From Craspedostauros australis (taxonomy: Eukaryota > Bacillariophyta > Bacillariophyceae > Mastogloiales > Achnanthaceae): a stretch of DNA of 64,000 bases. The stretch covers positions 124,001-188,000 of the forward strand of contig JAMXDE010000023.1 of assembly GCA_026770025.1 (NCBI GenBank). The letters run 5' to 3'. Within the stretch, counting starts at the first letter, position 1. Every line of letters begins with the position of its first letter. Shown here in pieces: positions 11,173 to 20,927 of the stretch. A program made the translations under genes and the position numbers. The notes under the pieces are model-generated. The model was not told the origin of the DNA and made no database searches. It saw nothing but the letters and a program-made list of their open reading frames with translations.

Positions 11173-12693
11173 TCAAATCAAATGGCCGCCCAAGGGAACG
11201 ACACCATCGTACAGAATGCCAGAGGTGCCGCACACCTTGACGGGGTTTGGTTGCACCGTCTTTCCGCCACCGTCGATCGTGCAGCTGATCCCTTCAGCAG
11301 GAGTGACATCCATGCGACAATCTGACTCGGGGTCTTCCAACGTCGCAGGATCCACGCGCTTGAGACGGATGTAGCCCTTCTCTCCCCACGTCGGACCGTA
11401 GCTGTTGCGCACCAGCCAGTAGTCCAAGCCGCTGTCCTCATCCGTCCCGTATCCTTCCAACACGACAACGTGGTTGATGTCGCGGTTCGTCACCTGCTCA
11501 TCATCAAAGACACCGCCCGAGTACAAGGACCATCCTGCCGCGGCGACGTTGACAACGACCGGTCCGATGTGTGCCACTACCGCCATCAGCGAATCGTAGC
11601 TATTGCCCGGCAAATTCGCAAAACTTTCAATGGAAGCAACGGCATTGTCCACGAATGTGCGATTGCTTGGATCGTTGCTGATGTTGCTAGTGCGATCGCC
11701 CACAAGATGGCGTCGGCGCGCTGCGGAGCTGCCGCGATGCACACGGACGGGTGACCTGTTCACTTCAGTACTCAATTCCTCCGCGCTGTTTGCAACATGA
11801 TGCTCATCAGCATCGCCCAGTTTGGGACGATCCAGAATGCTGCATTGAACCGCCGCGCCCTGCCCGGAGGCGTAGCCGAAGGACCATTCCTCGGTGATAC
11901 CATGCTGGATCGCGAAGGAGAACGCCAGCTCGGCCGTGGATCCGGCGCATCCTCCCGTTCCTCCGCAATGGTGGGGATTGGGAGCGCACGATACAAATTC
12001 CTGCACGCTGAGAGTGAACAGCACGCCCGTCTTGATGGCGATGTGCGACTCCAAGGCGGCCGTGGAAGCAAAGGCCCAGCAGGAACCGCAGGCACCCTGA
12101 TTCTTTACCGGACCCGTCACGCCAGGATGCGTGCGCCAGTCCACCGATGGTGGCAGCGGTTGTTGCATCTGCCTCACGATATCGTCGGGAAGGTCCATCC
12201 GAAAGGATGATGTGATATCCGCAGGTGCTGGCTTCGTCTCGCCAAGGCTAGAAGCTGCGCCCAACAAGTGACTCTCCGGGCTGCTGCGGATGCTGCGACG
12301 ATATTTATAGCTCTGCGACTTGTCATATCCAGTCGGCAACTCCGAATCTGTCATGTCCGCAAAGGCGTTGACGCCCAACGTGAAATGACGATTGGGTTGA
12401 GCATTGTGGTGCAGAATGGTATCGAGGTTGGCGTAGAAAATGGCCGAACGACGTTCGTACTCTTCATTTGTTGCGTACGATTTTCTGTGATCATTCGCAA
12501 ACTGGTCGAACGAGTACGCCTTCAGCCTGCTGCGTTCGTCGTCGGCTGATGCAGAGATCTTGATGTCGTGAAAGACGCTGTTCACACCAGCAGCAGCTTG
12601 ATGATTCCAGATCGCATGGATGGATGTGCTTGTCCAGTGAATGAGCGTGATGGAGATCACGCACGCAAGCAATGCTTTGCCAACACGAAGCAT
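11173..12693 (-). CDS. papain-family (C1A) cysteine protease preproenzyme
   Basis: Secreted or vacuolar/lysosomal cysteine endopeptidase of 506 residues. A signal peptide (about residues 1-27) is followed by an I29 propeptide (FDQFANDHRKSYATNEEYERR at about 62-82 and GVNAFADMTDSE near 107). The mature domain starts near PSVDWRTHPGV (182). Catalytic residues are all present: Gln199 and Cys205 in QGACGSCWAF, His408 in DINHVVVLEGYG, and Asn430 in LVRNSYGPTWG. Between the Cys and His halves there is an extra polar stretch at about 285-350 (Arg/Ser/Asn rich, RRRHL) not usual in papain and possibly a processing loop. A Cys-containing C-terminal tail extends about 60 residues past the Asn motif. The single frame starts at ATG 12693, which gives a good signal peptide. 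Confidence 0.95.
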   Translation of the reverse strand: MLRVGKALLACVISITLIHWTSTSIHAIWNHQAAAGVNSVFHDIKISASADDERSRLKAYSFDQFANDHRKSYATNEEYERRSAIFYANLDTILHHNAQPNRHFTLGVNAFADMTDSELPTGYDKSQSYKYRRSIRSSPESHLLGAASSLGETKPAPADITSSFRMDLPDDIVRQMQQPLPPSVDWRTHPGVTGPVKNQGACGSCWAFASTAALESHIAIKTGVLFTLSVQEFVSCAPNPHHCGGTGGCAGSTAELAFSFAIQHGITEEWSFGYASGQGAAVQCSILDRPKLGDADEHHVANSAEELSTEVNRSPVRVHRGSSAARRRHLVGDRTSNISNDPSNRTFVDNAVASIESFANLPGNSYDSLMAVVAHIGPVVVNVAAAGWSLYSGGVFDDEQVTNRDINHVVVLEGYGTDEDSGLDYWLVRNSYGPTWGEKGYIRLKRVDPATLEDPESDCRMDVTPAEGISCTIDGGGKTVQPNPVKVCGTSGILYDGVVPLGGHLI

Positions 12694-13614
12694 GATTGTG
12701 GGAGGATGAGCGCAGATGGAGCGTGTTGCCTCGTTCGGTGTTGCGTGTATTAGGCACTAGTGTGACGAGAACGTTCAGTATTGTGTGGATGTGTTCCTTC
12801 TTGTCTGTTGTCTTGGTGAAGACGATGGTGATCGAAGGCGACAACGTGGTTCGTTCTTTGAGGGAGACAACGAAACAAGAAATCGAAAAGAAAGATACGC
12901 TTTTGGTCCCGCAGCTGCGATCTTTTGTTTTCTTCGAACAATTCGTAACGGCTCAGCGAATTGGCCGTTAACCTGTGACATGCAACAAGCCATTTGAATT
13001 CCAAGCGATCCGCGTAATTGCATTCCTGCGACTGTGTTGTGCCTCCGGTACTTTTGATCCCACAAACCATGACACCAACCAAACGCAATTCGATCCGTTG
13101 CTAAGTTCAGGAGAGAGTAGATTCGAACCACTCGGAGTATCCGCGTGTTGTTCGGCGCACAGAAGTGTTCTGCAAGGCAGAGAGACAATCGAACCACCGT
13201 GGGAGACGTCATTGCAACACAGCCCAGGCGATAGTCGTCTCGCGGTCTTGTTCTCTGCTCCATCAAGTGTCACCGACGCAGAAAGTCGCAAGAACATGGT
13301 CAATCAACATGCGCTTTGTCCACATTCGTTGCTTTGGGAAGGGTTCTTGGAGACACTCATCGGCTGACATTTCCTTCACATTCCTTTCATCAATGCTCTG
13401 CCTTCCCCCTTCACATCGACCACGTTTCGCCACTTCACTCTCTCTCTCTCTCTCCTCGGACATCCACGTTGGTAATTCCCTCCCGTGAACTTTCTCATTG
13501 CCATCACGACAACTTCAGACCGTGGGGAAACGATACGATAGGAGCGGCGATTTGCCCAACCAGGACACCGCATTCCACCATACTCTGCATTTATCGGAAC
13601 AGACGACGTTCAGC
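12694..13614. other. divergent intergenic region (protease / bestrophin)
   Basis: Separates the minus-strand protease from the plus-strand bestrophin, so it should hold both promoters. There is a CT microsatellite at about 13437-13457, inside the probable bestrophin leader. Overlapping frames on both strands show no domain. Confidence 0.5.
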
Positions 13615-15464
13615 ATGGATTCCAACAGCACGAATCTTGCCACCAACAAGAGCAACCGCTGTGGCATCAGCCAGCGGCGATCACCCGCGGTGTCCAACAT
13701 CCGAACGGATGAACGATTCCATCGCACAGTCTCAATTTGTCAGGACGGCACACCCGAAGCAACGCACAAAGGAGCCGGCATGCTTTCATTCGGTCGCATC
13801 AAGCTCAACGAAGACTTCCGCGAGAAGGAGTTCAATTCCGCGCGATGCTCCCTTGGGCTGTATCGCAACCATCCGTTGGCCAACTCCATCCTCGCCAATT
13901 CCTGCATACGGTACGTGGCGCCCATATGATATGAATACGATTTTGTGAGGCCCCACTTCATCGCATCGTATTGCGCTTGCTTGCCGTTCAGCACCATGGA
14001 GACACGGCCTCGCCGCTTGGCAACAGCAATCCTTCTTTCCCTGGAAGTCTCGGGCGTGACAGCATCGTGTTCTATTCATCTACTCCAATACCGTTGCTCA
14101 CATCCCGAGCGCTTCATTTCCTCTATTGCCCCTGAACGCTGCCGTTTACTTTCACAATCAACAGCGAGAAGTCACTGAAGCAGAGCGGGAGCAAGCAGCT
14201 CAATCATGTGCGAGGCACAGATGGGTGGTGGCGATCCATGCTGGTGCTGGAGGTAGGTTCGGACATGTTCACAAAACACTAAGTCCACCATGTCGAAACG
14301 AAGCAACGGTACAGGTGCAGCGGCATCATCTTGTTTTCGACTCTCGGTCTTCGATCCGGCACCACAACTCACCTTCCAAATCCAAATCTGTCTTATCTAT
14401 TGTATTATATTCTACATAACACTTCATGTGCATGCAACATGCGGCTTCTCGATTGATTCTCCCAGGTCCGAGCAATCGACAAGTACTTCAACGCCTGGTG
14501 CGTCATCGTGTTCAACGCCTTCATCGCGACCGTGCTGCACGAGACGTTCGGAATCAGCATGTTGCACGACACCGTCGAGCAATGGGACGCAGTGTACTCG
14601 TTGGTTCTCAAAACGAGTTTGGCATTCCTGCTGGTCTTCCGGCTCAATCGCAACGCCATGCGTTTTTGGGAGACACGCACGATGTGGGGCAACATCACTC
14701 ACAACACTCGAAATCTGGTGGCCGGCATCCTGAACTATGGCCGCCATCAACCGACCTACCGAGACGAGGCGGTCAAATGGGCCAGCGCGTACTGCGTGGC
14801 CACCATGCACTTCATCCGAAGCGAGTACACCATCCCGAAGGAAGAGCTGGCAGGCTTTCTATCGCGACAGGAATTGGACAAGATGCAGGATGCCAACCAC
14901 CAGCCGCTGTACGCCGCCACCATGGTTCGGTACTACCTCCGCAAGATCTTCCAAGTGAACAAGTCGACCCCTCCTGCGTTGGCATATGCGTACGCCACCC
15001 AACAGAACAACCTTGAGCAGCTCATCCAGAGCCTGGTGACGCAGACGTCCGGGATGGAGCGCGTTCGGTCCACACCCCTCCCCATCGTGTACGTTAGCCA
15101 TCTGCGCACCTTCCTCTTTGCGTACTGCGCCTTCCTCCCCTACATATGGGTGACGGAATGGCACTGGCTAACGGTCCCGCTGGTGGCATTCACCGCGTTT
15201 GCCTTGCTCGGTATCGAAGGAAGCTCCAGCGAATGCGAGATTCCTTTTGATAGGAACAGGCCAAACCATCTCGCGATGGACGGGTACTGTCTCGTGATTC
15301 TGGACGCCGTGCAAGGTCTGGTCGTCCACGACGCCAACTTGGACATGCAGGAATGCCTCCATGAAGATTATGAAAGCACTATCGAAGAAGGCAACGAGGA
15401 AGAAGTGAACGCCGTGTACGGGAACTATGACGAGTGTGGCGACGAAGCAACCATTGAAGTCTAG
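13615..15464 (+). CDS. bestrophin-family anion channel, three exons
   Basis: Bestrophin/RFP-TM membrane protein, a family of pentameric chloride/bicarbonate channels; algal members act in ion balance or carbon concentration at the thylakoid. Exons are 13615-13910, 14165-14252 and 14466-15464, joined at GTACGT...ACAG (phase 2) and GTAGGT...CCCAG (phase 0); all phases agree and the product is 460 residues. Exon 2 supplies the family's N-terminal segment (TDGWWRSMLVLE), continued by VRAIDKYFNAWCVIVFNAF in exon 3. Transmembrane segments follow (LKTSLAFLLVFRLNRN; LRTFLFAYCAFLPYIW; TVPLVAFTAFALLGIE), then the family's ECEIPFDRN version of the E-x-PFG-x-D motif and an acidic tail. The first 98 residues are polar with no signal peptide, so the membrane location is not clear. 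An opposite-strand frame over exon 1 (13740-13997) was judged a shadow. Confidence 0.87.
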
Positions 15465-16072
15465 AGAGAGAGCGCCACGCATTAGACTACGGAACGAAAC
15501 AATAAATAGAGAATGCGTATTAGAGTGTATACCACACGATCAGTGCATGCGATGATAGGTCGGGATGATGGCAGCGAAGGAAATATGTTGCGGGTCCATA
15601 CTGGTGGAGTGATAGAGTACGTAATTCAAGGCCAATGAATGATACTCAAAAGATGGAGAAAGAGATGCTTCGTGCCGTTTGTGGGAGTTCCAACTACATC
15701 ATTTCTGCCAATGTGACGTCACATGAATTGATGTGTCGCTCCGATACAGAATGACGCCTCACGCTGATGCCAACGTGGCCATCGGCAATCATGTACGATG
15801 ACTGTCTCATCAACACAACACGATCGCAGCCACCCATCCACACAACCCCCGTGGGAAAGCAGTTGCTTGTTGGCATTGGCAGATCTTTCCGCAAAAGGAA
15901 GAAACGCACAAAGGAGACAGAACATGCTGTCCCGAAACGGAACAACAACATCAACAACAACAACCCAACCCAAACCCAACTACTCGACGACCACTACGCT
16001 CTTGAACAATACGAGTACCACTCTATTGCAACCCATCGACGTCGATTGAAAGAGAAGCGTATTTTAGAATAC
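15465..16072. other. intergenic region and probable MATE leader
   Basis: The right half (15767-16072) is an in-frame, Asn/Gln/His-rich upward extension of the MATE frame with AAC repeats near 15940-15970. It reads like an untranslated leader rather than protein. A TACGAGTA octamer sits at 16010, about 60 bases before the chosen start. Confidence 0.5.
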
Positions 16073-17833
16073 ATGCGGAGCATTGATCAGCGCCGCGGTT
16101 CTATCACCGGCTTGTTGTTGTCGTTGCTGCTGCTCGTCGTCATGTCAGCGCAGCCCACGGACTCGCTGTTGCCGATGGCATCATCGATTCGCAAGCCAAC
16201 AGCATCGAGTCCAGCACTGTTGTCCACGGGCCATCTACACGCAAACGGCAACGACTATCGATCGATATCCGTAGATACCGATGGCAGCCCGCGGCTACAC
16301 GCGTCTTCATCGTCGGCGCTGTTGCTCAAGCCGAATGACCAAGACGGAAGGATAAGATATGACGAGCAAAAATCAACCGGCACGAAGATACTGGAACTAG
16401 CGGTGCCCGCGTTAGGTGCATTATTGATCGATCCGTTGCTGACTCTGGCTGACACCGCGTTCGTTGGGAGATTCAGCACATCAGCCAACGAGTTGGCGGG
16501 CATGGGTTCGGCGGCTGCGCTTCTCACGTTCTCGCTCTACCTCTTCAACTTCCTATGCACGGCGACGACGCCGTTGGTGGCATCGAAACGTGGAGCCGGG
16601 CAGGAGGAACAGGCTCGGGCAGTCGGTGGGCAGGCGCTGTCATTTGCCATCGCGCTTGGCGCCACGTTGACGACCACTCTGCTCGTCTTCCAAGCGCCGT
16701 TGCTGGAGGTCATGGGAACGGGCGTCTCGGGCGCCGAGGCCAACGCTTATGCCATCGACTTTCTTTCCGTTCGTGCGTTCGCGGCACCGGCCGTGTTCAT
16801 CATCTCTGCATCAACCGGAATTCTTCGAGGATACCTCGACACCAAGACGCCGATCTACATTTTGGCGCTCGCCAACATCGTCAATCTAGCCCTCGACATC
16901 GTGCTCATCGCGCACCTCGGAATGGGCCCGGCAGGAGCTGGGATTGCAACGACTGCAGCGGAATGGATCAGCGCCCTCCTTTTCTTGGCGGTCCTAGCGG
17001 GCAAGCTGCCGTCTGCAAGCGGCGAGCTTGGTAGAAAGCAGAAACCCGACGAGAATGGGAAGATCGTATCAACATCAGCAGCAGCAGCAGCTACAGCGGC
17101 AAGTGAAACGCAACAGGTGGCGATTGTGCCATCTCTCGCAATTCCTGCGTACGCAGACGTGAAGCCGTTGCTCGTGGCATCATCATCCGTCTTCCTCAGA
17201 TCCTTGTGCTTGCAGCTTTCGCTGTCGGCGGCAGCGGCATTTGCCGCACGCGGCGGAGAGACCTTGCCTGGAGGAGCCTCTGCCAGCATTGCGGCGCATC
17301 AGATCGGCATTCAACTGTGGTTGCTTTGCAGCTTCGCTGCCGATGCCCTCGCAGCCGCGTCCCAGGGCTTGGTCGCCGATGCGCTCGGGCGTGATGACCT
17401 CGACGATGCCAGAGATGTCTCCACCACCGTATTTCTGTATTCCAGCGTTTTCGGGGTCATTTTGGCGGCCATGCTGCAACTGGGATACTCCACTGGCTTC
17501 CTGCTTAGTCTCTTCACGTCCGATGCGGGAACCCAGACAGCGTTGGCGAGCATTCTCGGTCTCATCATCCTGGCCCAGCCGCTGAACTCGCTCGTGTTTG
17601 CTGCCGATGGCGTTCTGCAGGGAGCGTCGGAGTTCACATTCCAAGCCAAGAGCGTCGCTTTCAGCAGCGCTGGAGCAGCCGTAACTTTCTTTCTGCTGCA
17701 GCAGGCTGGATCAAGCGACACGCTGATCCATGTTTGGGAGGCTCTCATCATGCTTCAAGTGCTGCGAGGCCTTACCGCGCTGGTGAAGATCGTCGATCAG
17801 GACGGGCCAATTCGCTTGACTGTATTCAAGTGA
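16073..17833 (+). CDS. MATE-family efflux transporter (DinF/EDS5-like)
   Basis: Multidrug-and-toxic-compound-extrusion antiporter. I start at ATG 16073 (586 residues), because MRSIDQRRGSITGLLLSLLL begins a clear signal peptide. The same frame is open from 15767, but that part is low-complexity. After a polar linker come two bundles of about six transmembrane helices. The first contains the DinF-type LADTAFVGRFST motif and RGYLDTKTP; they are separated by a Ser/Ala-rich loop (near GELGRKQKPDENGK) with an alanine run. The second bundle contains ASIAAHQIGIQLW and LAAASQGLVADALG. A signal peptide plus a Ser/His-rich linker resembles a plastid bipartite presequence, and EDS5-type plant relatives are plastid envelope proteins, so plastid is likely. 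The substrate cannot be told. Confidence 0.88.
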   Translation: MRSIDQRRGSITGLLLSLLLLVVMSAQPTDSLLPMASSIRKPTASSPALLSTGHLHANGNDYRSISVDTDGSPRLHASSSSALLLKPNDQDGRIRYDEQKSTGTKILELAVPALGALLIDPLLTLADTAFVGRFSTSANELAGMGSAAALLTFSLYLFNFLCTATTPLVASKRGAGQEEQARAVGGQALSFAIALGATLTTTLLVFQAPLLEVMGTGVSGAEANAYAIDFLSVRAFAAPAVFIISASTGILRGYLDTKTPIYILALANIVNLALDIVLIAHLGMGPAGAGIATTAAEWISALLFLAVLAGKLPSASGELGRKQKPDENGKIVSTSAAAAATAASETQQVAIVPSLAIPAYADVKPLLVASSSVFLRSLCLQLSLSAAAAFAARGGETLPGGASASIAAHQIGIQLWLLCSFAADALAAASQGLVADALGRDDLDDARDVSTTVFLYSSVFGVILAAMLQLGYSTGFLLSLFTSDAGTQTALASILGLIILAQPLNSLVFAADGVLQGASEFTFQAKSVAFSSAGAAVTFFLLQQAGSSDTLIHVWEALIMLQVLRGLTALVKIVDQDGPIRLTVFK

Positions 17834-18009
17834 TGGCCGCCGATGGGGGAATGCAACGGAAGCACAGCTATGTAGCACACGTGCGGTACGCGCAACATAC
17901 CAGTGCTGATCTGCAGCATGTACAATCTACCAGTACCAATCATGTCTCAACACATTTCCGCACGTTACCACACAAGTGAATAGAGCGCGTACGAGTATTG
18001 ATGCATTCC

Positions 18010-18990
18010 TCACTTTGTTTGGCTCGATGGAAAGAGGACGTCCAAGTCTTGCCGGTACCGTTCGTGTAGCAAATTGGAGGTGGTGTCATCGAAGTCGGCA
18101 ACGCCAAGATCCGTACTGTTTCGTGCTGCATTCATGCGATGTGAAGCCATCATCGATTGGATGCCATGTACCGCCATGAGCTTGTCGTAGTGCTGCTTGA
18201 GCTCATCCATCGGAATGACGTAGTCCACCATGCGAATGTCAAAGTTGGCGACCAGAAAGCTGTACTGCGGCGTGAAGTGCCCATTCTCGTCGAAGTAGGG
18301 CTGGGCCGCCGTTAAGGTGCTGTTGACGGAGAGCATCTTGCGCTGGATCCAGTCGTTCATGTACTGGGCATCATGCATTCTGGTCGGGTCGCAGTCAAAC
18401 CTGTCAGCATGCTTCGTTCGCTTCCTTTTGCAGATGTAGTAGAACTCGCTCAGCAACCTCTCGGCCGGCGGTCGGATGACGGCGAACAGGTCGTTGGACT
18501 CGTAGGGATTGACCCCCATCAAGGGGAACAGCTGCGGCGGCAGATGCCAGTACCCGATCTTCGTCGGCCATTCGAACTGACCCGGTGGATACGCGCAAAC
18601 GTTGCCTCTCCTCTTGGGTCTGTGGTTGAAACGGCAGCTCCCCCATGACATTTTGGGAACCGTGCTGACGCCGCCCACCTGCTCGACGCTTGATCCCGCT
18701 GCCTTGGGGATGTGCAGGAACGTCAGGTCCCTTCTCGTGCTCTTGATCGAGTCAACGTATTCGACGCTCGCTGCGTATTCAGCCTCAAAGTCGATCTTGG
18801 GAACTGCGTTGGGATGGCCGACGTTCGTCCCGAACTCAGAATAACCGGCTTCTCCCTGCGGCGTGAAGAAGGAATTCGAATTTGCCTGCTGATTGTGAGC
18901 AACGAGGCTGACCATGAACTGCTGCCATGCGTAAAAGAGGACAAATACGATGGCTAGCCACGAGATGTTTGCCCTGCTTTTGCGTCTCAT
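18010..18990 (-). CDS. Golgi-type membrane sulfotransferase
   Basis: Type II membrane sulfotransferase of 326 residues, likely transferring sulfate from PAPS to a polysaccharide or glycoprotein in the Golgi. It has a short basic N-tail, a transmembrane anchor at about 11-30, and a stem. The 5'-phosphosulfate loop is FLHIPKAAGSSVE (91-103), as in the heparan/chondroitin Sulfotransfer_2 group, and the 3'-phosphate-binding strand is FAVIRPPAERLLSEFYY (169-185). Several Cys (SCRF, VCAY, CDP) could form disulfides, fitting a lumenal enzyme. It is shorter than animal HS 2-O-sulfotransferases. It ends about 175 bases from the end of the MATE gene, tail to tail. The acceptor is unknown; stramenopiles make sulfated glucuronomannans and fucans, which is a reasonable guess. 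Confidence 0.85.
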   Translation of the reverse strand: MRRKSRANISWLAIVFVLFYAWQQFMVSLVAHNQQANSNSFFTPQGEAGYSEFGTNVGHPNAVPKIDFEAEYAASVEYVDSIKSTRRDLTFLHIPKAAGSSVEQVGGVSTVPKMSWGSCRFNHRPKRRGNVCAYPPGQFEWPTKIGYWHLPPQLFPLMGVNPYESNDLFAVIRPPAERLLSEFYYICKRKRTKHADRFDCDPTRMHDAQYMNDWIQRKMLSVNSTLTAAQPYFDENGHFTPQYSFLVANFDIRMVDYVIPMDELKQHYDKLMAVHGIQSMMASHRMNAARNSTDLGVADFDDTTSNLLHERYRQDLDVLFPSSQTK

Positions 18991-19725
18991 CTCGATGCGA
19001 TTGACAGCCTCCCGCGGAGGGAAGAGTCGAAGAGAGATCGACTGATCAATGGCTCGATTCGCAGCTGTTCAATGCACTCCCGCACATAGATCGGTCCCTG
19101 AAGGCGGAGGTTGTCTCTACCACAGCCGTAGGTATGGTGCTTGTACTCGTACTCGTACCCGTACCCGCACCCGCACCCGCACCCGCACCCGCACCCGTAC
19201 CCGTAGTCGTATCACGCTTTACCATCCTGAGAGGCACAAACGGCAACCAGTCGGGAATGGGTGCCATGGTCGAGACCTTTTCCCAGTACGACAGGCATTC
19301 TCGTCGCGACGCTCTGTTTTATCCACGATTGAGACATGTAGTCTGTCTAGTCACGTCTGATTTGTTGTTGTTGCGCAGGATGTCAGACTTTATATTAACT
19401 TTTTAGTTGAGTTCCATACTGACGCCATCCAGACTGAAAAGAGACACTAAATGAATCATCCCAATCAATTGAGTCAATCTGGTCAACTTCGATCGTTTGT
19501 TCTGATGATTCGGAGATCTCTGAAAATTACAACAGAGGATTTTGCGTTGAATACGGCAATTCATCGTCTGTGAATACGGCATTTGGGCAGTATGCCGCAC
19601 AACGAAACAGGATGGATCACCACCACCTCCGACAACCACAAACGCAATCACAAGCGCCATCGATCAAAGTCGATCGCAAAACCAAGGTCACATTTTGTCT
19701 TCATTCCGCTCCTTTTTCGCGAGGA
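18991..19725. other. divergent intergenic region (sulfotransferase / HMG-like gene)
   Basis: Contains the hexamer array at 19143-19206 about 150 bases upstream of the sulfotransferase start. The rest is ordinary; no domain-bearing frame is seen. Confidence 0.5.
19143..19206. repeat. hexanucleotide tandem array (CTCGTA / CCCGTA / CCCGCA)
   Basis: About ten six-base units that grade from ctcgta through cccgta to cccgca and back. The first units contain the TACTCGTA octamer twice. It lies in the probable sulfotransferase promoter. Confidence 0.9.
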
Positions 19726-20798
19726 ATGTCGTCCAAGGCACCAGCGCCATCGCAACCGTCGATGTCGCCCGGCCACGGGGCAGTCTTGGCGTTCATTTCG
19801 TTTCTGCGATGCGAGGCCAAGCTTGCCGAAGATCGCGCGAAGAAGCTGCGCGCAACGGCAGCCGCCATTGAGGCCAACACGGTCGCATCCAGTCATGGTG
19901 AGTTGGTATGTGGGATGGGCATTCTCTACTAGCCGCTCATCCACATGCGTCTTCACTCACAACCACACTCACGTTCACATGCTCCGTTCCTACTCTTACC
20001 TGCACTCACCTCCTTCTTCGTTCACTTCGTCACTTCTCCCTTGCTGGTGTTGGCTCGTGTTTGCTCGTGTTTGGTCGATGCACATCATACATCCAGGCAC
20101 GAAAAAGCGCAAACGATCAACTGCACGAAGCCAGGTTGTGGCCACTAATCCCACAACCATGACCGCCATCTCCACCCAGAATGCTAATCTTAGCAACGCC
20201 AGCAATACCCCCACGAACGCTGCCAGCATCAGCGATACTATAGCCACAGCCACAGCCGACGAGGGCGGCGCGTACATTCCCACAGAATCATTGACAGCCT
20301 CCTCTCTATTCATTTACGGTGAGTTCCTTTCTCCAGAGAGTGTCTACCTCGCCGCTTTTATGACAGCTTGATGCCTGCGCAGTGTGGGCAGTGCTGGCGT
20401 CATTGCATCCACTCCCGCAATGGCTCACAGCACTTTGGCTCTTCCCTCTTCTTTCAAAAATTGAATCGCTCTCTGCGGCAACGTGAACTGATTCGCGCAC
20501 AGAGAGTCTCCAAAGTACGCGAAAGGCCCAAGGCATGGAGATCGAGATCGAGGTCGCCAAGGAGACTATGTCTATGTTGGCCAAGCAGTGGACCGAAACA
20601 AGCATCGAGGAGAAGAACCAATGGAAATGCCGAGCGGACCAGCTCAATCACTCCAGCCAAGCACAGAGCGCGGAGCTCCAGACGTTTCTGGCTTCCAATC
20701 GGGAAAAGCTCCATTACTTCGACGCTGCGGAACCGCCATCAATGGATGAGAACACGAGCAAACGACAGTTCGAGACGATGCCGCCAGTTGAATTGTAG
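19726..20798 (+). CDS. divergent HMG-box-like protein, three exons
   Basis: Probable DNA-binding or chromatin protein of 229 residues. Exons are 19726-19897, 20097-20318 and 20503-20798. Both donors are GTGAGT, the acceptors are CAG, and phases 1 and 1 agree across both junctions. The N-terminal exon has a Pro/Ser start and a helical segment (LAEDRAKKLRATAAAIEAN). Exon 2 opens with a basic patch (GTKKRKRSTARSQ), then a Thr/Asn/Ala-rich linker. The end of exon 2 and exon 3 form an HMG-box-like unit: SLFIYES, then a helix, then LAKQWTETSIEEKNQWKCRA, which carries the family's K..W..L/T...EK..W/Y..A pattern. The usual Pro and KRP start of the box is missing, so it is diverged. The tail is Gln/Ser rich. 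The gene structure is supported by phase; the function is inferred. Confidence 0.7.
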
Positions 20799-20927
20799 AG
20801 GTTGAAGAGGCGAGGAAACGAATTGAGAAGAGCATGCGTTGTTTTTGTTTCGAATATATTCTATTTATGTGCTGTACTGTTGTCGCTAACTGTTCATTAC
20901 GCTACTCTACTATACATGACCACCACA

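Noticed and set aside
13120-13140. Sequence resembling a tRNA T-arm (GATTCGAACC)
   Set aside because: No matching acceptor stem, D-arm or anticodon arm could be found around it.
13740-13997. 85-codon minus-strand frame that reads like a plausible protein
   Set aside because: It is antisense to bestrophin exon 1, which joins in phase to exons with clear family motifs.
15767-16072. N-terminal extension of the MATE protein by 102 residues
   Set aside because: It is Asn/His/Gln low-complexity, and the next in-frame Met begins a proper signal peptide.
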